From the NCBI GenBank assembly GCA_964428805.1, contig CAYRZF010000005.1, positions 1 through 49,372 of the forward strand: a stretch of DNA of 49,372 nucleotides. Reading direction: 5' to 3'. The notes beneath the pieces are model-generated. The model saw nothing but the letters and a program-made list of their open reading frames with translations, was not told the DNA's origin and ran no database searches. Each line of letters opens with the position of its first letter. Positions within the stretch are counted from its first letter, which is position 1. Below, piece after piece: positions 25,520-34,179 of the stretch. Made by a program: the position numbers and the translations under genes. This stretch comes from CAYRZF01 sp964428805. GTDB taxonomy: Bacteria; Methylomirabilota; Methylomirabilia; Rokubacteriales; CSP1-6.

Positions 25520-26517
25520 CGGTCGTGGTCGAGCCGGCCAGCCACCTCCCGCACCAGCTCAGGCAGCCCCTGCCCTGTGACAGCGGAGACCGCCAGGAAG
25601 CCGAGGCCGGTGGCGCGGGCCAGTCCTTCGACCTCCCGGAGGCGCGCCTCGGTTCCGGAGAGATCGGTCTTGTTGGCCACCAGGAGCTGGGGCCGACGGG
25701 CCAGCTCCGGCGAAAAGGCGCTGAGCTCCCGAAGAAGCGCCTGGAAGTCGTCCACGGGGCTCCGTCCCGTGCTGGGGTCGAGATCGATCAGGTGGATGAG
25801 CAGGCGCGTGCGCTCCGTATGGCGCAGGAAGCGAAGGCCGAGTCCTTTGCCCTGGGAGGCGCCGGGGATCAGGCCGGGTAGATCGGCGACGACGAACGAT
25901 CGCCCCTCGTCCACCCGGACCAGACCCAACGTCGGCGCGAGGGTGGTGAAGGGATAATCGGCGACTTTCGGCGTCGCCGCTGAGATTCGGGAGACCAGCG
26001 TGGACTTCCCGGCGTTGGGAAACCCGATGACGCCCGCATCGGCGAGGAGCTTGAGCTCCAGATGAAGCCACCGCTCCTCACCAGAGCGGCCCAGATCCGC
26101 CCGTCGCGGGGCGCGGTTCGTCGCACTCACAAATCGGAGGTTGCCACGACCTCCCCGGGGGCCCCGGGCGACCAGGAGTTGCTGACCGTGGGAGAGCAGC
26201 TCTCCCAGCCGCTCCCCCGAGGTCCGATCGGAAGCGATCGTCCCGATCGGAACCTTTAGCACGAGATCAGCGCCACTCGCGCCGTGCTTGCCCGCGCCCT
26301 TCCCGTGCTGCCCGCGCTCCGCCGCGGAGTGGCGCTGGTAGTGATAATCCAGGAGGGTGTAGACCGTCCGGTCCGCCTCCAGCCACACGCTGCCGCCGTC
26401 GCCCCCGTCCCCCCCGTCAGGGCCGCCACGGGGAACAAACTTCTCGCGGCGGAAGCTCACGCACCCGGCTCCCCCGTCTCCGGCCTTTACGAAGATATCG
26501 ATCTCGTCGATGAACAT
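25498..26517 (-). CDS. obgE: GTPase Obg/CgtA
   Basis: Essential GTPase that acts in late 50S assembly and stress signalling (339 aa). The glycine-rich Obg domain fills about 1-158 (GGDGGDGGSVWLEAD, GPRGGRGN). The G domain has the Walker A GFPNAGKST, the DLPGLI switch, and NKTD. No C-terminal OCT domain is present, which is common outside Firmicutes. rpmA and rplU lie just upstream, the standard arrangement. Confidence 0.97.
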   Translation of the reverse strand: MFIDEIDIFVKAGDGGAGCVSFRREKFVPRGGPDGGDGGDGGSVWLEADRTVYTLLDYHYQRHSAAERGQHGKGAGKHGASGADLVLKVPIGTIASDRTSGERLGELLSHGQQLLVARGPRGGRGNLRFVSATNRAPRRADLGRSGEERWLHLELKLLADAGVIGFPNAGKSTLVSRISAATPKVADYPFTTLAPTLGLVRVDEGRSFVVADLPGLIPGASQGKGLGLRFLRHTERTRLLIHLIDLDPSTGRSPVDDFQALLRELSAFSPELARRPQLLVANKTDLSGTEARLREVEGLARATGLGFLAVSAVTGQGLPELVREVAGRLDHDRWAKAAS

Positions 26518-26545
26518 CAGGCCCCCGGGAGGTCGCCGGGGTGGA

Positions 26546-26803
26546 TCAGGCAGGGGTGGCGGAAACGCTCACGTAGCGTGAGTCGCCCCGCCGCTGAAAC
26601 CGGACATAGCCTTCGGATCTTGCGTAGAGGGTGTCGTCGGAGCCGCGGCCCACGTTGGTGCCAGGCTTGAACGGCGTCCCGCGCTGTCGGACCAAGATAC
26701 TGCCGGCTGTCACGAACTGCCCTGCAAACCGCTTGATCCCCAGCATCTGGGGATTCGAATCGCGGCCGTTTCTCGAACTGCCGACGCCTTTCTTGTGGGC
26801 CAT
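26546..26803 (-). CDS. rpmA: 50S ribosomal protein L27
   Basis: 85 aa. The N-terminus MAHKKGVGSSRNGRDSNPQ reaches the peptidyl transferase centre in known structures; no cleavable extension is present. GTPFKPGTNVGRGSDDTLYA is the family core. It lies 4 nt after rplU and 28 nt before obgE. Confidence 0.98.
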   Translation of the reverse strand: MAHKKGVGSSRNGRDSNPQMLGIKRFAGQFVTAGSILVRQRGTPFKPGTNVGRGSDDTLYARSEGYVRFQRRGDSRYVSVSATPA

Positions 26804-26807
26804 GCTT

Positions 26808-27116
26808 CTACACCTCGATTTTTGTAATGCGCACCGACGTGAAGGGCTGGCGATGCCCCGTCTTCCGCCGGTAGTTCTTCCGTCGCTTGAACTTCACCAC
26901 GGTCACCTTGGCGCCCCTGCCCTGCCCCAGTATCTCCCCGACCACCTTCGCGTTGGCCAGGGCCTTCGCCCCGACAGTGAGCTGCCCGTCGCGGCTGGCC
27001 ATGAGGACCGTGCGGAACTCTACGGGGCCCTCGCTGTTGGGTAGCCGCTCGACCCGGATCACGCAACCCGGGGAAACCCGGTACTGCTTGCCACCAACCG
27101 CAATCACCGCTTCCAT
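26808..27116 (-). CDS. rplU: 50S ribosomal protein L21
   Basis: 102 aa with the family start MEAVIAVGGKQYRV and the C-terminal RNA-binding region KFKRRKNYRRKTGHRQPFT. It is the first gene of a ten-gene run rplU-rpmA-obgE-proB-proA-nadD-rsfS-dksA-like-lapAB-comF with very short gaps. A promoter candidate lies about 45 nt upstream. Confidence 0.98.
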   Translation of the reverse strand: MEAVIAVGGKQYRVSPGCVIRVERLPNSEGPVEFRTVLMASRDGQLTVGAKALANAKVVGEILGQGRGAKVTVVKFKRRKNYRRKTGHRQPFTSVRITKIEV

Positions 27117-27160
27117 GGATGAGAGCCCCTCGGAACCAACGTTCGCCGCGCTAGACGATC

Positions 27161-27190
27161 ATTTGACCACGGATTGGCGAAAAAAGTCAA
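27161..27190 (-). promoter_or_regulatory. Candidate promoter of the rplU-rpmA-obgE operon
   Basis: Minus strand TTGACT (27190-27185), 18 nt spacer, TCAAAT (27166-27161). The predicted start gives a leader of about 38 nt before rplU. The -10 matches 4 of 6 consensus bases. It lies in the 109-nt space between the ECF sigma gene and rplU. Confidence 0.5.
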
Positions 27191-27225
27191 GACTGAGGGG
27201 CGATTAGCTGTGGCGAACCGTTAGC

Positions 27226-27876
27226 TCACGCGACGGCCAAGTACCGCGCCAGCCGTTGACGAAGGAAAAGCCGCGAGCGGTGAACCCGCGACTTCACCGC
27301 GGGCAAACTGATGCCGAGCGACCGCGCAATCTCCCGGTTGGGAATGCCCTCCACGTCGTGGAGGAGGAACGCCGTCCGGTAATCGGGGGGCAGGGCATCA
27401 ACGGCTGCGCCCAGGACGCCGCGGAGCTCGGTGTTGAGGACCGGCTCCTCCACCTTGCCGGACCAATCCTCGACCGGCTCGACGTGCTGGCCCGTTTCGG
27501 TAAACTGGGGAAGCAGCGCGTCCCAGGAGATTTCCGCGTGATCCCGGCCGCGCCGTCCCCGGAGCTTCTGGTACGCGGCGTTGGCGGTGATCCGGTAGAG
27601 CCAGCTCCCAAAGGCCGACTCGCCTTTGAACGTCCCGATCTTCCGCGCCGCCGTCCAGAGCGCGTCCTGCGCGACCTCCTCAGCGTCCTCCCGATTCCCG
27701 GTGATCCGAAAGGCCAGCCGGTACACCCGCTCGCCGTACTGGCTCACGAGCGATTCAGCGGCGCCGCGCTCCTGGCCTCTGAGCTGCCGCACCAAGGCCT
27801 CATCGCGGTCGCGCTTGCTCTCTTCCCGCGTAACACCCCGTGGCATCGGTCGATCCTCCAGCGCCAGCAGGCTCAT
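27226..27876 (-). CDS. ECF-type RNA polymerase sigma factor
   Basis: 216 aa. Region 2 (about 30-100) includes GERVYRLAFRITGNREDAEEVAQDALWTA and SAFGSWLYRITANAA. Region 4 (about 155-205) includes LPPDYRTAFLLHDVEGIPNREIARSLGISLPAVKSRVHRSR. It is therefore a group 4 (RpoE-like) sigma factor. The ATG at 27876 overlaps the TetR stop (ATGA), so translation is probably coupled. No zinc-finger anti-sigma gene follows, which is unusual for this class; control may come from the TetR regulator. Target promoters are unknown. Confidence 0.92.
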   Translation of the reverse strand: MSLLALEDRPMPRGVTREESKRDRDEALVRQLRGQERGAAESLVSQYGERVYRLAFRITGNREDAEEVAQDALWTAARKIGTFKGESAFGSWLYRITANAAYQKLRGRRGRDHAEISWDALLPQFTETGQHVEPVEDWSGKVEEPVLNTELRGVLGAAVDALPPDYRTAFLLHDVEGIPNREIARSLGISLPAVKSRVHRSRLFLRQRLARYLAVA

Positions 27877-28493
27877 GGCCGCTGCCTCGTCGCGTAGAGC
27901 GAGAGGTGGGCCTTGAGCTCGCGCGCGCACGTTTCCATGATCTCGATGTCCTTCGTCAGCTTCGTCATCAAGATCGCCCCCTGGAGCGCCGCGACGAGGA
28001 AATGCGCGAGGTTCGCTGGATCACAGGCCGGCGCCAAGCTACCCACGACCTGGGCCTGCCGGAGCGCGTCCGTCACCCGCTCGCGCCACACAGTGAAGAT
28101 TTCGGCCAGGCGCAAACGAAACCCCTCGTGCACGTCCGACAACTCGGAGGCCAGGTTCCCCATGGGGCACCCGCCCACACAGTTCCGCTGCCGCTGGATC
28201 TCAAGGACGCGATCGAAGAAACAGCGGATCCGGTCCAGGGGCTCGACGCCGCGATCCGAAAAGCACGGCTCGAGCGTCCGCTCGACGAACCCCTGGAGGA
28301 TCCGGTCCAGAATTGCGTAACCGAGTTCCTCCTTGTTCCTGAAGTAGTAGTAGAAGTTGCCCTTGCCGACCCCGCTCTCCCGGAGCAGGTCGTCGAGCGA
28401 GGTGGAGTGATACCCCCGGAGCGCCATGAGTCGGCTGGCCGCGTCCAGGATGTGATCCCGCGTGGGTTTCTCGGTCTTAGCTGTTGGCGACAT
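27873..28493 (-). CDS. TetR/AcrR family transcriptional regulator
   Basis: 206 aa. The N-terminal helix-turn-helix is clear (ILDAASRLMALRGYHSTSLDDLL, then GVGKGNFYYYFRNKEELGYAI). The ligand-binding domain has a Cys-containing GGCPMGNLASELSD segment seen in a subset of TetR proteins. The ATG at 28493 is preferred to a TTG four codons upstream that would lie in the operator. An 18-bp inverted repeat at 28499-28516, between the promoter and this ATG, points to autoregulation. The ECF sigma gene overlaps its end. Ligand unknown. Confidence 0.93.
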   Translation of the reverse strand: MSPTAKTEKPTRDHILDAASRLMALRGYHSTSLDDLLRESGVGKGNFYYYFRNKEELGYAILDRILQGFVERTLEPCFSDRGVEPLDRIRCFFDRVLEIQRQRNCVGGCPMGNLASELSDVHEGFRLRLAEIFTVWRERVTDALRQAQVVGSLAPACDPANLAHFLVAALQGAILMTKLTKDIEIMETCARELKAHLSLYATRQRP

Positions 28494-28498
28494 GCTCT

Positions 28499-28516
28499 GT
28501 ACCAACCGGTCGGTAC
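28499..28516. promoter_or_regulatory. Probable TetR operator
   Basis: The 18-bp inverted repeat GTACCAACCGGTCGGTAC has a single mismatched pair. It lies directly downstream of the -10 element and 5 nt before the TetR start, where binding would block initiation. Proximity makes autorepression the simplest reading. Confidence 0.75.
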
Positions 28517-28518
28517 AT

Positions 28519-28547
28519 AACTTAGCCGTTTAGACGCAAGATGTCAA
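28519..28547 (-). promoter_or_regulatory. Promoter of the TetR-sigma pair
   Basis: Minus strand has a perfect TTGACA (28547-28542), a 17-nt spacer, then TAAGTT (28524-28519), which is a weak -10. The inverted repeat 28499-28516 covers the expected start point. Confidence 0.6.
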
Positions 28548-28601
28548 TCAAGGGGTGCTGCGCTGAGGGTGTGGCTGGAAAGGTTATATTATTTCAAGTG
28601 C

Positions 28602-30011
28602 TTAGAAAATGCCGTTTGCCACCCGGATCGCCAGCTCGACCAGCGGTTTCGGGTACACGCCGAGCCCGACCACGCCGAGGGTGCAGAGAAGAATGGCCAA
28701 CGCGAGCGGAGGGGAGACGGGAATCCGGCCGACCCGCTGAGGGGCATCAATATACATGCGCTTGGCCAGGATCAGGTAGTAGAAGAGCGCCACCACGGTC
28801 AGCACCGCTCCCACCAGCACGAGCCAGTAGAGCCCCGCCTGGGCGGCGGCCCAGAAGACATAAAGCTTGGCCCAGAACCCCGCCACAAAGGGAATTCCGC
28901 CCAGCGAGAGCAGGCAGAGCAGCATGGCCAGGGCGAGGAGCGGCGAGCGTTGGGCCAGGCCCCGGAGGGCGTCCAGGTGCACCGAGCCCTCGGCCTGGGC
29001 GACGCTCTCAACAACCAGAAACGCGCCCATGTTCCCGAAGACGTAGGCGACGAGGTAGAAGAGGATCATCGCGGTTCCCGAAGCCGACACCGCGGCAAAG
29101 CCGACGAGCATGTAGCCAATGTGGGCGATCCCCGAGTACGCGAGCAATCGCTTGGCGTTCTGCTGGGGCAGCGCCATCAGGTTCCCCGCCGTCATCGTGA
29201 TGGCCGCGAGCCCGGCCGCGATCGGGATCCACAGCCCCACTCTGTCGCCGGCGCCCTCCAAGTAGACGCGGAAAATAACTACAAACCCCGCGGCCTTCGG
29301 GGCCACCGACAGCCAGGCCACAAAGGGTGTGCTCGCGGCCTCGTAGGTGTCCGGCACCCACATGTGAAACGGAAAGGCCGCGATCTTGAATCCGAGCCCT
29401 GCGAGCACCAGCAGCAATCCCAGGACCAGGAGGGAATCCCCCGACGCGAGGGCTCGCGCGACGCCGGCCAGCGCTGTGGTCCCGGTGGCACCATAGACGA
29501 AGGACAGCCCATAAGCCAGGATGGCCGAAGACACAGTCCCCACCAGGAAGAACTTCAGGGCGGCCTCGACGGCCTCGGCCTCGCGCTTGAGGAAGCCAGA
29601 AAGCACGTAGAGCGGAATGGACATCAGCTCAAAAGCCACAAACAGTAGGATCAACTCGCGCGCCGAGACCAGGACCAGCATTCCAAGCAGGGAGGCCAGG
29701 AGCAGGAGGTAGTACTCGGGCGCCCGGCGCCGGAACGCGGGATCGGGGAGCGAGAGCGACCCTAGAATCCCGATGAAGGTGGCAAGGAGGAAGAGTTGCT
29801 TGGCGAAGATGGCGAGCCCGTCGAGAACGAAGGCGCCACGCACGAGGGCGGTGGAAGGCTCGAGGAAAAGCGACGCGACGGCCAGCACCAGCACTCCAAC
29901 GGCGGAGATCACGCCGGCAATCCGACGATCCTCACCGCGAGAGAGGATGCCAACCGCGAAGACTGCCAGCATGAGAAGGGCCAGCCCGATCTCCAGCGCC
30001 AGCGCGCTCAC
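28602..30011 (-). CDS. nuoN: NADH-quinone oxidoreductase subunit N
   Basis: Antiporter-like pumping subunit of 469 aa, about 14 helices. The key channel residues are visible: Glu in FELMSIPLYVL, Lys in ALKFFLVG and Lys in GLGFKIAAFPFHMWVPD. The start is the GTG at 30011, overlapping the nuoM stop as GTGA; a longer frame into nuoM is a shadow. It is the last gene of cluster 2. The only nuoN here, so cluster 1 lacks one. Confidence 0.95.
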   Translation of the reverse strand: MSALALEIGLALLMLAVFAVGILSRGEDRRIAGVISAVGVLVLAVASLFLEPSTALVRGAFVLDGLAIFAKQLFLLATFIGILGSLSLPDPAFRRRAPEYYLLLLASLLGMLVLVSARELILLFVAFELMSIPLYVLSGFLKREAEAVEAALKFFLVGTVSSAILAYGLSFVYGATGTTALAGVARALASGDSLLVLGLLLVLAGLGFKIAAFPFHMWVPDTYEAASTPFVAWLSVAPKAAGFVVIFRVYLEGAGDRVGLWIPIAAGLAAITMTAGNLMALPQQNAKRLLAYSGIAHIGYMLVGFAAVSASGTAMILFYLVAYVFGNMGAFLVVESVAQAEGSVHLDALRGLAQRSPLLALAMLLCLLSLGGIPFVAGFWAKLYVFWAAAQAGLYWLVLVGAVLTVVALFYYLILAKRMYIDAPQRVGRIPVSPPLALAILLCTLGVVGLGVYPKPLVELAIRVANGIF

Positions 30012-31552
30012 GGGCGCATCCCCAACCGCGTCAGCAGGGGGACCGTCGCGGTGTCGATCGGACTGATGGCGAGTGCCGGTACCATCCCGAAGAGGACGAT
30101 CACGAATATGAGCAGCACCAGCGCGACCCACTCCGGCCCCCTCGCGTCCGGGAGGTCGTGGAACTCGCCATGGGCCGGTACCTCGCCCCAAAAGATCTGC
30201 TTCACCACCCGAAGGACGTAGACGGCCGTGAGGAAGGTGCCGCCCACGGCCGGGAAGAGCCACCAGGCGTGAGCCGATCGCCAGGTGCCCAGGAAGGTGA
30301 GGAACTCCGCCACGAACCCCGCCGTCGCGGGCAGCCCCAGCGAGGAGAGCCCGCCGACCGTGAACGCCGTGGCGATGCCGGGCATCATCCGGCCGAATCC
30401 GCCCATCTTGAAGATCTCCCGGGAGTGCGCCTTCTCGTAGACCAGGCCGACGAGGGCGAAGAAGAGCCCTGTCATGATCCCGTGGGCGAACATCTGGAAG
30501 ACCGAGCCGTTCAGGCCCGCCTCTGTCAGGGTGGCTGCCCCGAGCAGCACGATGCCCATGTGGGAGACAGAGGAGTAGGCGATGACGTATTTCAAATCGG
30601 TCTGGGCCATCGCGGAGAAGGCGCCGTACACGATGTTAATCGTCGCGATCGTCCCCACGAGCGTCACCCAATCGTGCGTCCCCTCCGGGAGCAGCCCCAT
30701 CCCCAACCTCACGATCCCATACGCGCCCAACTTCATCAGAACGCCTGCGTGGAGCATGGAGACGGCGGTCGGGGCCGAGGCATGGCCGTCAGGGGACCAG
30801 GTGTGCAACGGCCAGATGCCGGCCAGGATTCCGAACCCTACGTAGAAGAGCAAGAACACCCAGCGCTGGACCACCGGGTCGAAGCCGACCCCCTCCATCT
30901 CCAGGAACGAGAACGACGACCCCCCGGCGGCCATGTAGAGGGCGAGGATGCCCACGAGGATGAAGGCGGACCCGAGGAGCAGGTAGAGGGTCAGCTTCAT
31001 CGCGGCGTACTCCTTCGACCCCACCCCGGTCTCGCGCATGGCCCAGCCGAAGATGCCCCGCGGGCGGACCTGCGCCGACGAGCCCCAGATCCCGATCAGG
31101 AGGTACATGGGAAGGACGGCCAGCTCGTAGAACAGGAAAAAGACGAAGAGATCCAGCGAGACGAAGACGCCGAAAACGCCCGTGACGAGGACCAGGAGCA
31201 GCGCGTAGAATTCCTGGCTCCGAGTCTCCACAGTCCAGGAGGCAAACACGCCCGAGAAGATGATGATCGCCGTGAGCAGCACGAGGATGAGGCTCCACCC
31301 GTCCACCGCCACCTCGTACGAAATCCCGAGGGACGGCACCAGCCCGATCTTCTCGTAGAACTGAAACCCCGCGGCGTCCACGTCGTACACGAGATACACC
31401 ACAACCGACAGCACGAGCGAGATACCCGTCGTGACCGCGGCGATTAGCCGCACGGCCAGCGGGTGGTGACGGGCGGTAAACATGATGAGCACCGCCCCCA
31501 GGAAGGGCGCCCAGGTGATCAGCGTCAGGATCGGAATGCCGTTCCAGCCCAT
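30008..31552 (-). CDS. nuoM: NADH-quinone oxidoreductase subunit M
   Basis: Antiporter-like subunit of 514 aa, about 14 helices. The conserved Glu of helix 5 is present (FYELAVLPMYLL), and LHAGVLMKLGAYG supplies the helix 8 lysine. Where canonical NuoM has the helix 7 lysine (VK.P..PFHTW), this protein reads GILAGIWPLHTWSPDGH, with Leu in the lysine position by my alignment. The ATG at 31552 shares one base with the nuoL stop. The upstream in-frame extension through nuoL is a shadow. Confidence 0.95.
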   Translation of the reverse strand: MGWNGIPILTLITWAPFLGAVLIMFTARHHPLAVRLIAAVTTGISLVLSVVVYLVYDVDAAGFQFYEKIGLVPSLGISYEVAVDGWSLILVLLTAIIIFSGVFASWTVETRSQEFYALLLVLVTGVFGVFVSLDLFVFFLFYELAVLPMYLLIGIWGSSAQVRPRGIFGWAMRETGVGSKEYAAMKLTLYLLLGSAFILVGILALYMAAGGSSFSFLEMEGVGFDPVVQRWVFLLFYVGFGILAGIWPLHTWSPDGHASAPTAVSMLHAGVLMKLGAYGIVRLGMGLLPEGTHDWVTLVGTIATINIVYGAFSAMAQTDLKYVIAYSSVSHMGIVLLGAATLTEAGLNGSVFQMFAHGIMTGLFFALVGLVYEKAHSREIFKMGGFGRMMPGIATAFTVGGLSSLGLPATAGFVAEFLTFLGTWRSAHAWWLFPAVGGTFLTAVYVLRVVKQIFWGEVPAHGEFHDLPDARGPEWVALVLLIFVIVLFGMVPALAISPIDTATVPLLTRLGMRP

Positions 31553-33375
31553 CAGCGCCAGTAGCTCCAAACGATCACGAGGAGGACGCCAACGGCCACC
31601 CAACGGAGGTAGTCCTGGACCCGACCCGTTTGGATCCGTCGGAGGCGGTCGCCGCACCGGAAGGTCCAGGCGCTAGCCAGGTTCACGACGCCGTCCACCA
31701 GGTAGCGATCCACCCACCCCACGACCCACGCGAGGCCGAGGAGGACGCCGCGGTAGATGGCAGCATAGAGGTCGTCGAGCCAGAACTGGCGGAGGGCGGC
31801 GGTGTAGAGCGGCCCGACCGCCCGCGCGAGACTGGCCGCGCTGACCCCTTGCCGCTGGTACGTCACCCAGGCGAAGAGGATGCCCGTTACGGCGAGCCCC
31901 GAGGAAAGCCACGGAATCCAGTCGGGCCCGTGGAACGCCTCGCCCCCGCCCCCGACCGCGAGCAGGATCCCCACTCCCACGGTCAGCCCCGCCAGCGCCC
32001 AGAGCGGCAGGCCCATCACGAACGGGGGGTCGTGCGGGTGCTGTCCCTCTGCGTGACGGTCACCGAAGAAGACCACGAAGACGACGCGGAACATATAGAA
32101 GGCCGTCAAGAAAACGGTCAGCGCCAGCATCAGAAAGGGAACCGTGAGCCCCCCGTCCCACACTCCGGCGAGGACCGCATCCTTGGAGAAGAACCCGGCC
32201 AACGGCCAGATCCCCGCAAGGGCCAGCGTTCCCACGAGGAAAACGATCCCCGTCTGAGGCATCACCCCGAAGAGGCGCCCCATCTTCCAGATGTCGTTGG
32301 TGCCGACGGCGTGGATCACCGCCCCCGCTCCGAGGAAGAGGAGCGCCTTGAAGAGCCCATGGGTCAGGAGGTGGAAGAAGCCGGCGCCCGCCGCGCCAGC
32401 GCCGAGTGCCGCCATCATGTATCCCAACTGGGAGACCGTCGAGTACGCCAGGACTCGCTTGATGTCTGACTGGACCAGTCCCAGCACGGCGGCCAGGAGC
32501 GCAGTGAAGGCGCCGACCCAGCCGATCAGCGCGAGGACATCCGGGGTGAGGGCAAAGAGAGGATAGGTACGGGTGACCAGGTACACCCCGGCGGCCACCA
32601 TCGTCGCCGCGTGGATGAGGGCGGAAACCGGCGTCGGCCCCTCCATCGCGTCGGGCAGCCAGACGTGAAGCGGGAACTGGGCGCTCTTGCCGACGGCGCC
32701 CAAGTAGATGAGGAACATGATGAGCGAGAGCCCTGCCGTCGGGAGGGTTTTGTCGTCGGCCATCTGGAAGAGCTGGGTGAAGCTGAAAGTCCCGGTCTGC
32801 CCCCACAAGAGGACGATGCCAATGATGAAGCCCAGGTCGCCGGCTTTTGTCGTCCAGAACGCCTTCACCGCGGCCCGGGCCGCCTCGGGCTTCTGGTACC
32901 AGAACCCGATCAGGAGGTACGAGCAGAGCCCCACGAGCTCCCAGAAGATGAACATCTGGAGGAAGTTCGAGGCGAGAACCAGGCCGATCATCGAGAAGGC
33001 GAAGAGCGAGTGGTAGGCGTAGTAGCGGCCGAGCGCGGGCGCGGTCTCATGCTCCAGGTATCCCAGCGAGTAGAGCTGGACGAGGAACGAGACCAGGGCG
33101 ACGAGGACAAGCATGACCGCCGACACGTGGTCCATCAGGATCCCGACGGTGGCGACGGGCCCACTCTCGGCGGGGAGCCAGCTCCAGGCCGCCTCCACGC
33201 TCGCTCCGGCCCACCAGAGGCGAAGGGCGGCAAGAAGAGACCCGCCGACCGCGGCGATGGAGAGCGCCCCCGCGGCCCGGCCGGCGCGGCGGAGCGGCGT
33301 CACCACGGCGAGCAGGACGAAGGCGCAAAAGGGAAGCCCGAGGGCCACCAGGGCCAGCGTGACGGCGTCGATCAT
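31552..33375 (-). CDS. nuoL: NADH-quinone oxidoreductase subunit L
   Basis: Distal antiporter-like subunit of 607 aa, the usual length, so the long lateral helix at the C-terminus should be present. Channel residues: Glu in FWELVGLCSYLLIGF and Lys in GAVGKSAQFPLHVWLPDAMEGPTP. A second conserved block is YSTVSQLGYMMAALGAGA. It follows nuoK2 by 10 nt and is the only nuoL in the window. Confidence 0.97.
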   Translation of the reverse strand: MIDAVTLALVALGLPFCAFVLLAVVTPLRRAGRAAGALSIAAVGGSLLAALRLWWAGASVEAAWSWLPAESGPVATVGILMDHVSAVMLVLVALVSFLVQLYSLGYLEHETAPALGRYYAYHSLFAFSMIGLVLASNFLQMFIFWELVGLCSYLLIGFWYQKPEAARAAVKAFWTTKAGDLGFIIGIVLLWGQTGTFSFTQLFQMADDKTLPTAGLSLIMFLIYLGAVGKSAQFPLHVWLPDAMEGPTPVSALIHAATMVAAGVYLVTRTYPLFALTPDVLALIGWVGAFTALLAAVLGLVQSDIKRVLAYSTVSQLGYMMAALGAGAAGAGFFHLLTHGLFKALLFLGAGAVIHAVGTNDIWKMGRLFGVMPQTGIVFLVGTLALAGIWPLAGFFSKDAVLAGVWDGGLTVPFLMLALTVFLTAFYMFRVVFVVFFGDRHAEGQHPHDPPFVMGLPLWALAGLTVGVGILLAVGGGGEAFHGPDWIPWLSSGLAVTGILFAWVTYQRQGVSAASLARAVGPLYTAALRQFWLDDLYAAIYRGVLLGLAWVVGWVDRYLVDGVVNLASAWTFRCGDRLRRIQTGRVQDYLRWVAVGVLLVIVWSYWR

Positions 33376-33385
33376 GAGGGTGCGA

Positions 33386-33685
33386 TTAGCCTTTCAGCAA
33401 GTCGAGGTGATCCGCTTCCACCGTGCGACGGACCCGGAAGATCAGAATGACAATGGCGAGCCCCACCGCGACCTCGGCCACGGTGATCGAAATGGTGAAA
33501 AGCGTGAAGACCAGGCCCGTCGAGTCCGCGCCGTAGCGGGCGAATGCCACCAGGTTCACGTTGACCGCGTTCAGCATCAGCTCGATGCCCAGGAGAATCC
33601 CGATGGCGTTCCGCCGGGTCAAGACGCCGAAGAGGCCGATGGTGAAGAGACAGGCCGCAAGAATCAGGTACGGCTCAAGCCCCAT
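33386..33685 (-). CDS. nuoK: NADH-quinone oxidoreductase subunit K (cluster 2)
   Basis: 99 aa, three helices, with the channel glutamates in GIELMLNAVNVNLVAF and in ITVAEVAVGLAI. AAGGAGG precedes the ATG at 33685, which shares a base with the nuoJ2 stop; a GTG one codon earlier is possible. It resembles its cluster 1 partner only in the conserved parts. Confidence 0.95.
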   Translation of the reverse strand: MGLEPYLILAACLFTIGLFGVLTRRNAIGILLGIELMLNAVNVNLVAFARYGADSTGLVFTLFTISITVAEVAVGLAIVILIFRVRRTVEADHLDLLKG

Positions 33686-34179
33686 CACTCCTCCTTCCGC
33701 GCGAAGTAGAGCGCGCCCAGGAGCGCGGCGAGGAAGAGCACGGCCAGGAGCTCGAACGGCAGCAGGAAGCGCGTCAAGAGGTCGCGGCCGATGGTCTCTG
33801 TCAGGTCCCCCGCCAGGGGAGGAGCGGCCCGGGGGAGCTTCGCCCGGGTCACGAAGAAGAGGATAGCGATGAGGATGATCAGCGAAACCAAACCGCCGCT
33901 GATGATCCCGCGATTGGTCTGGGTCAGCCGCTCCCCCACCAGCCGTTCGGTCACCACAATGGCGAACACCACGATGGTGATCACGCCGCCGGCATAGAGG
34001 AGGATCTGGACCGCGGCCAGGAACTCCGACTGGAGGAGGAGGAAGACCCCGGCGGTGGCGACCAGCGCCAGGGCCAGGTAGAGGACCGAGTGAAAGAGGT
34101 TCTTGGAGAGGACGACGGCGAGACTGGAGGCCAGGAGCACCAGGGCCAGCCCCCAGAACCCCGCCGCCTCGAGGCTCAC
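33685..34179 (-). CDS. nuoJ: NADH-quinone oxidoreductase subunit J (cluster 2)
   Basis: 164 aa, five helices, with the TM3 region AAVQILLYAGGVITIVVFAI. It starts at the GTG at 34179, overlapping the nuoI2 TGA as GTGA. An in-frame extension through nuoI2 is a shadow. The periplasmic loop is shorter than in cluster 1 NuoJ. Confidence 0.93.
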   Translation of the reverse strand: MSLEAAGFWGLALVLLASSLAVVLSKNLFHSVLYLALALVATAGVFLLLQSEFLAAVQILLYAGGVITIVVFAIVVTERLVGERLTQTNRGIISGGLVSLIILIAILFFVTRAKLPRAAPPLAGDLTETIGRDLLTRFLLPFELLAVLFLAALLGALYFARKEE

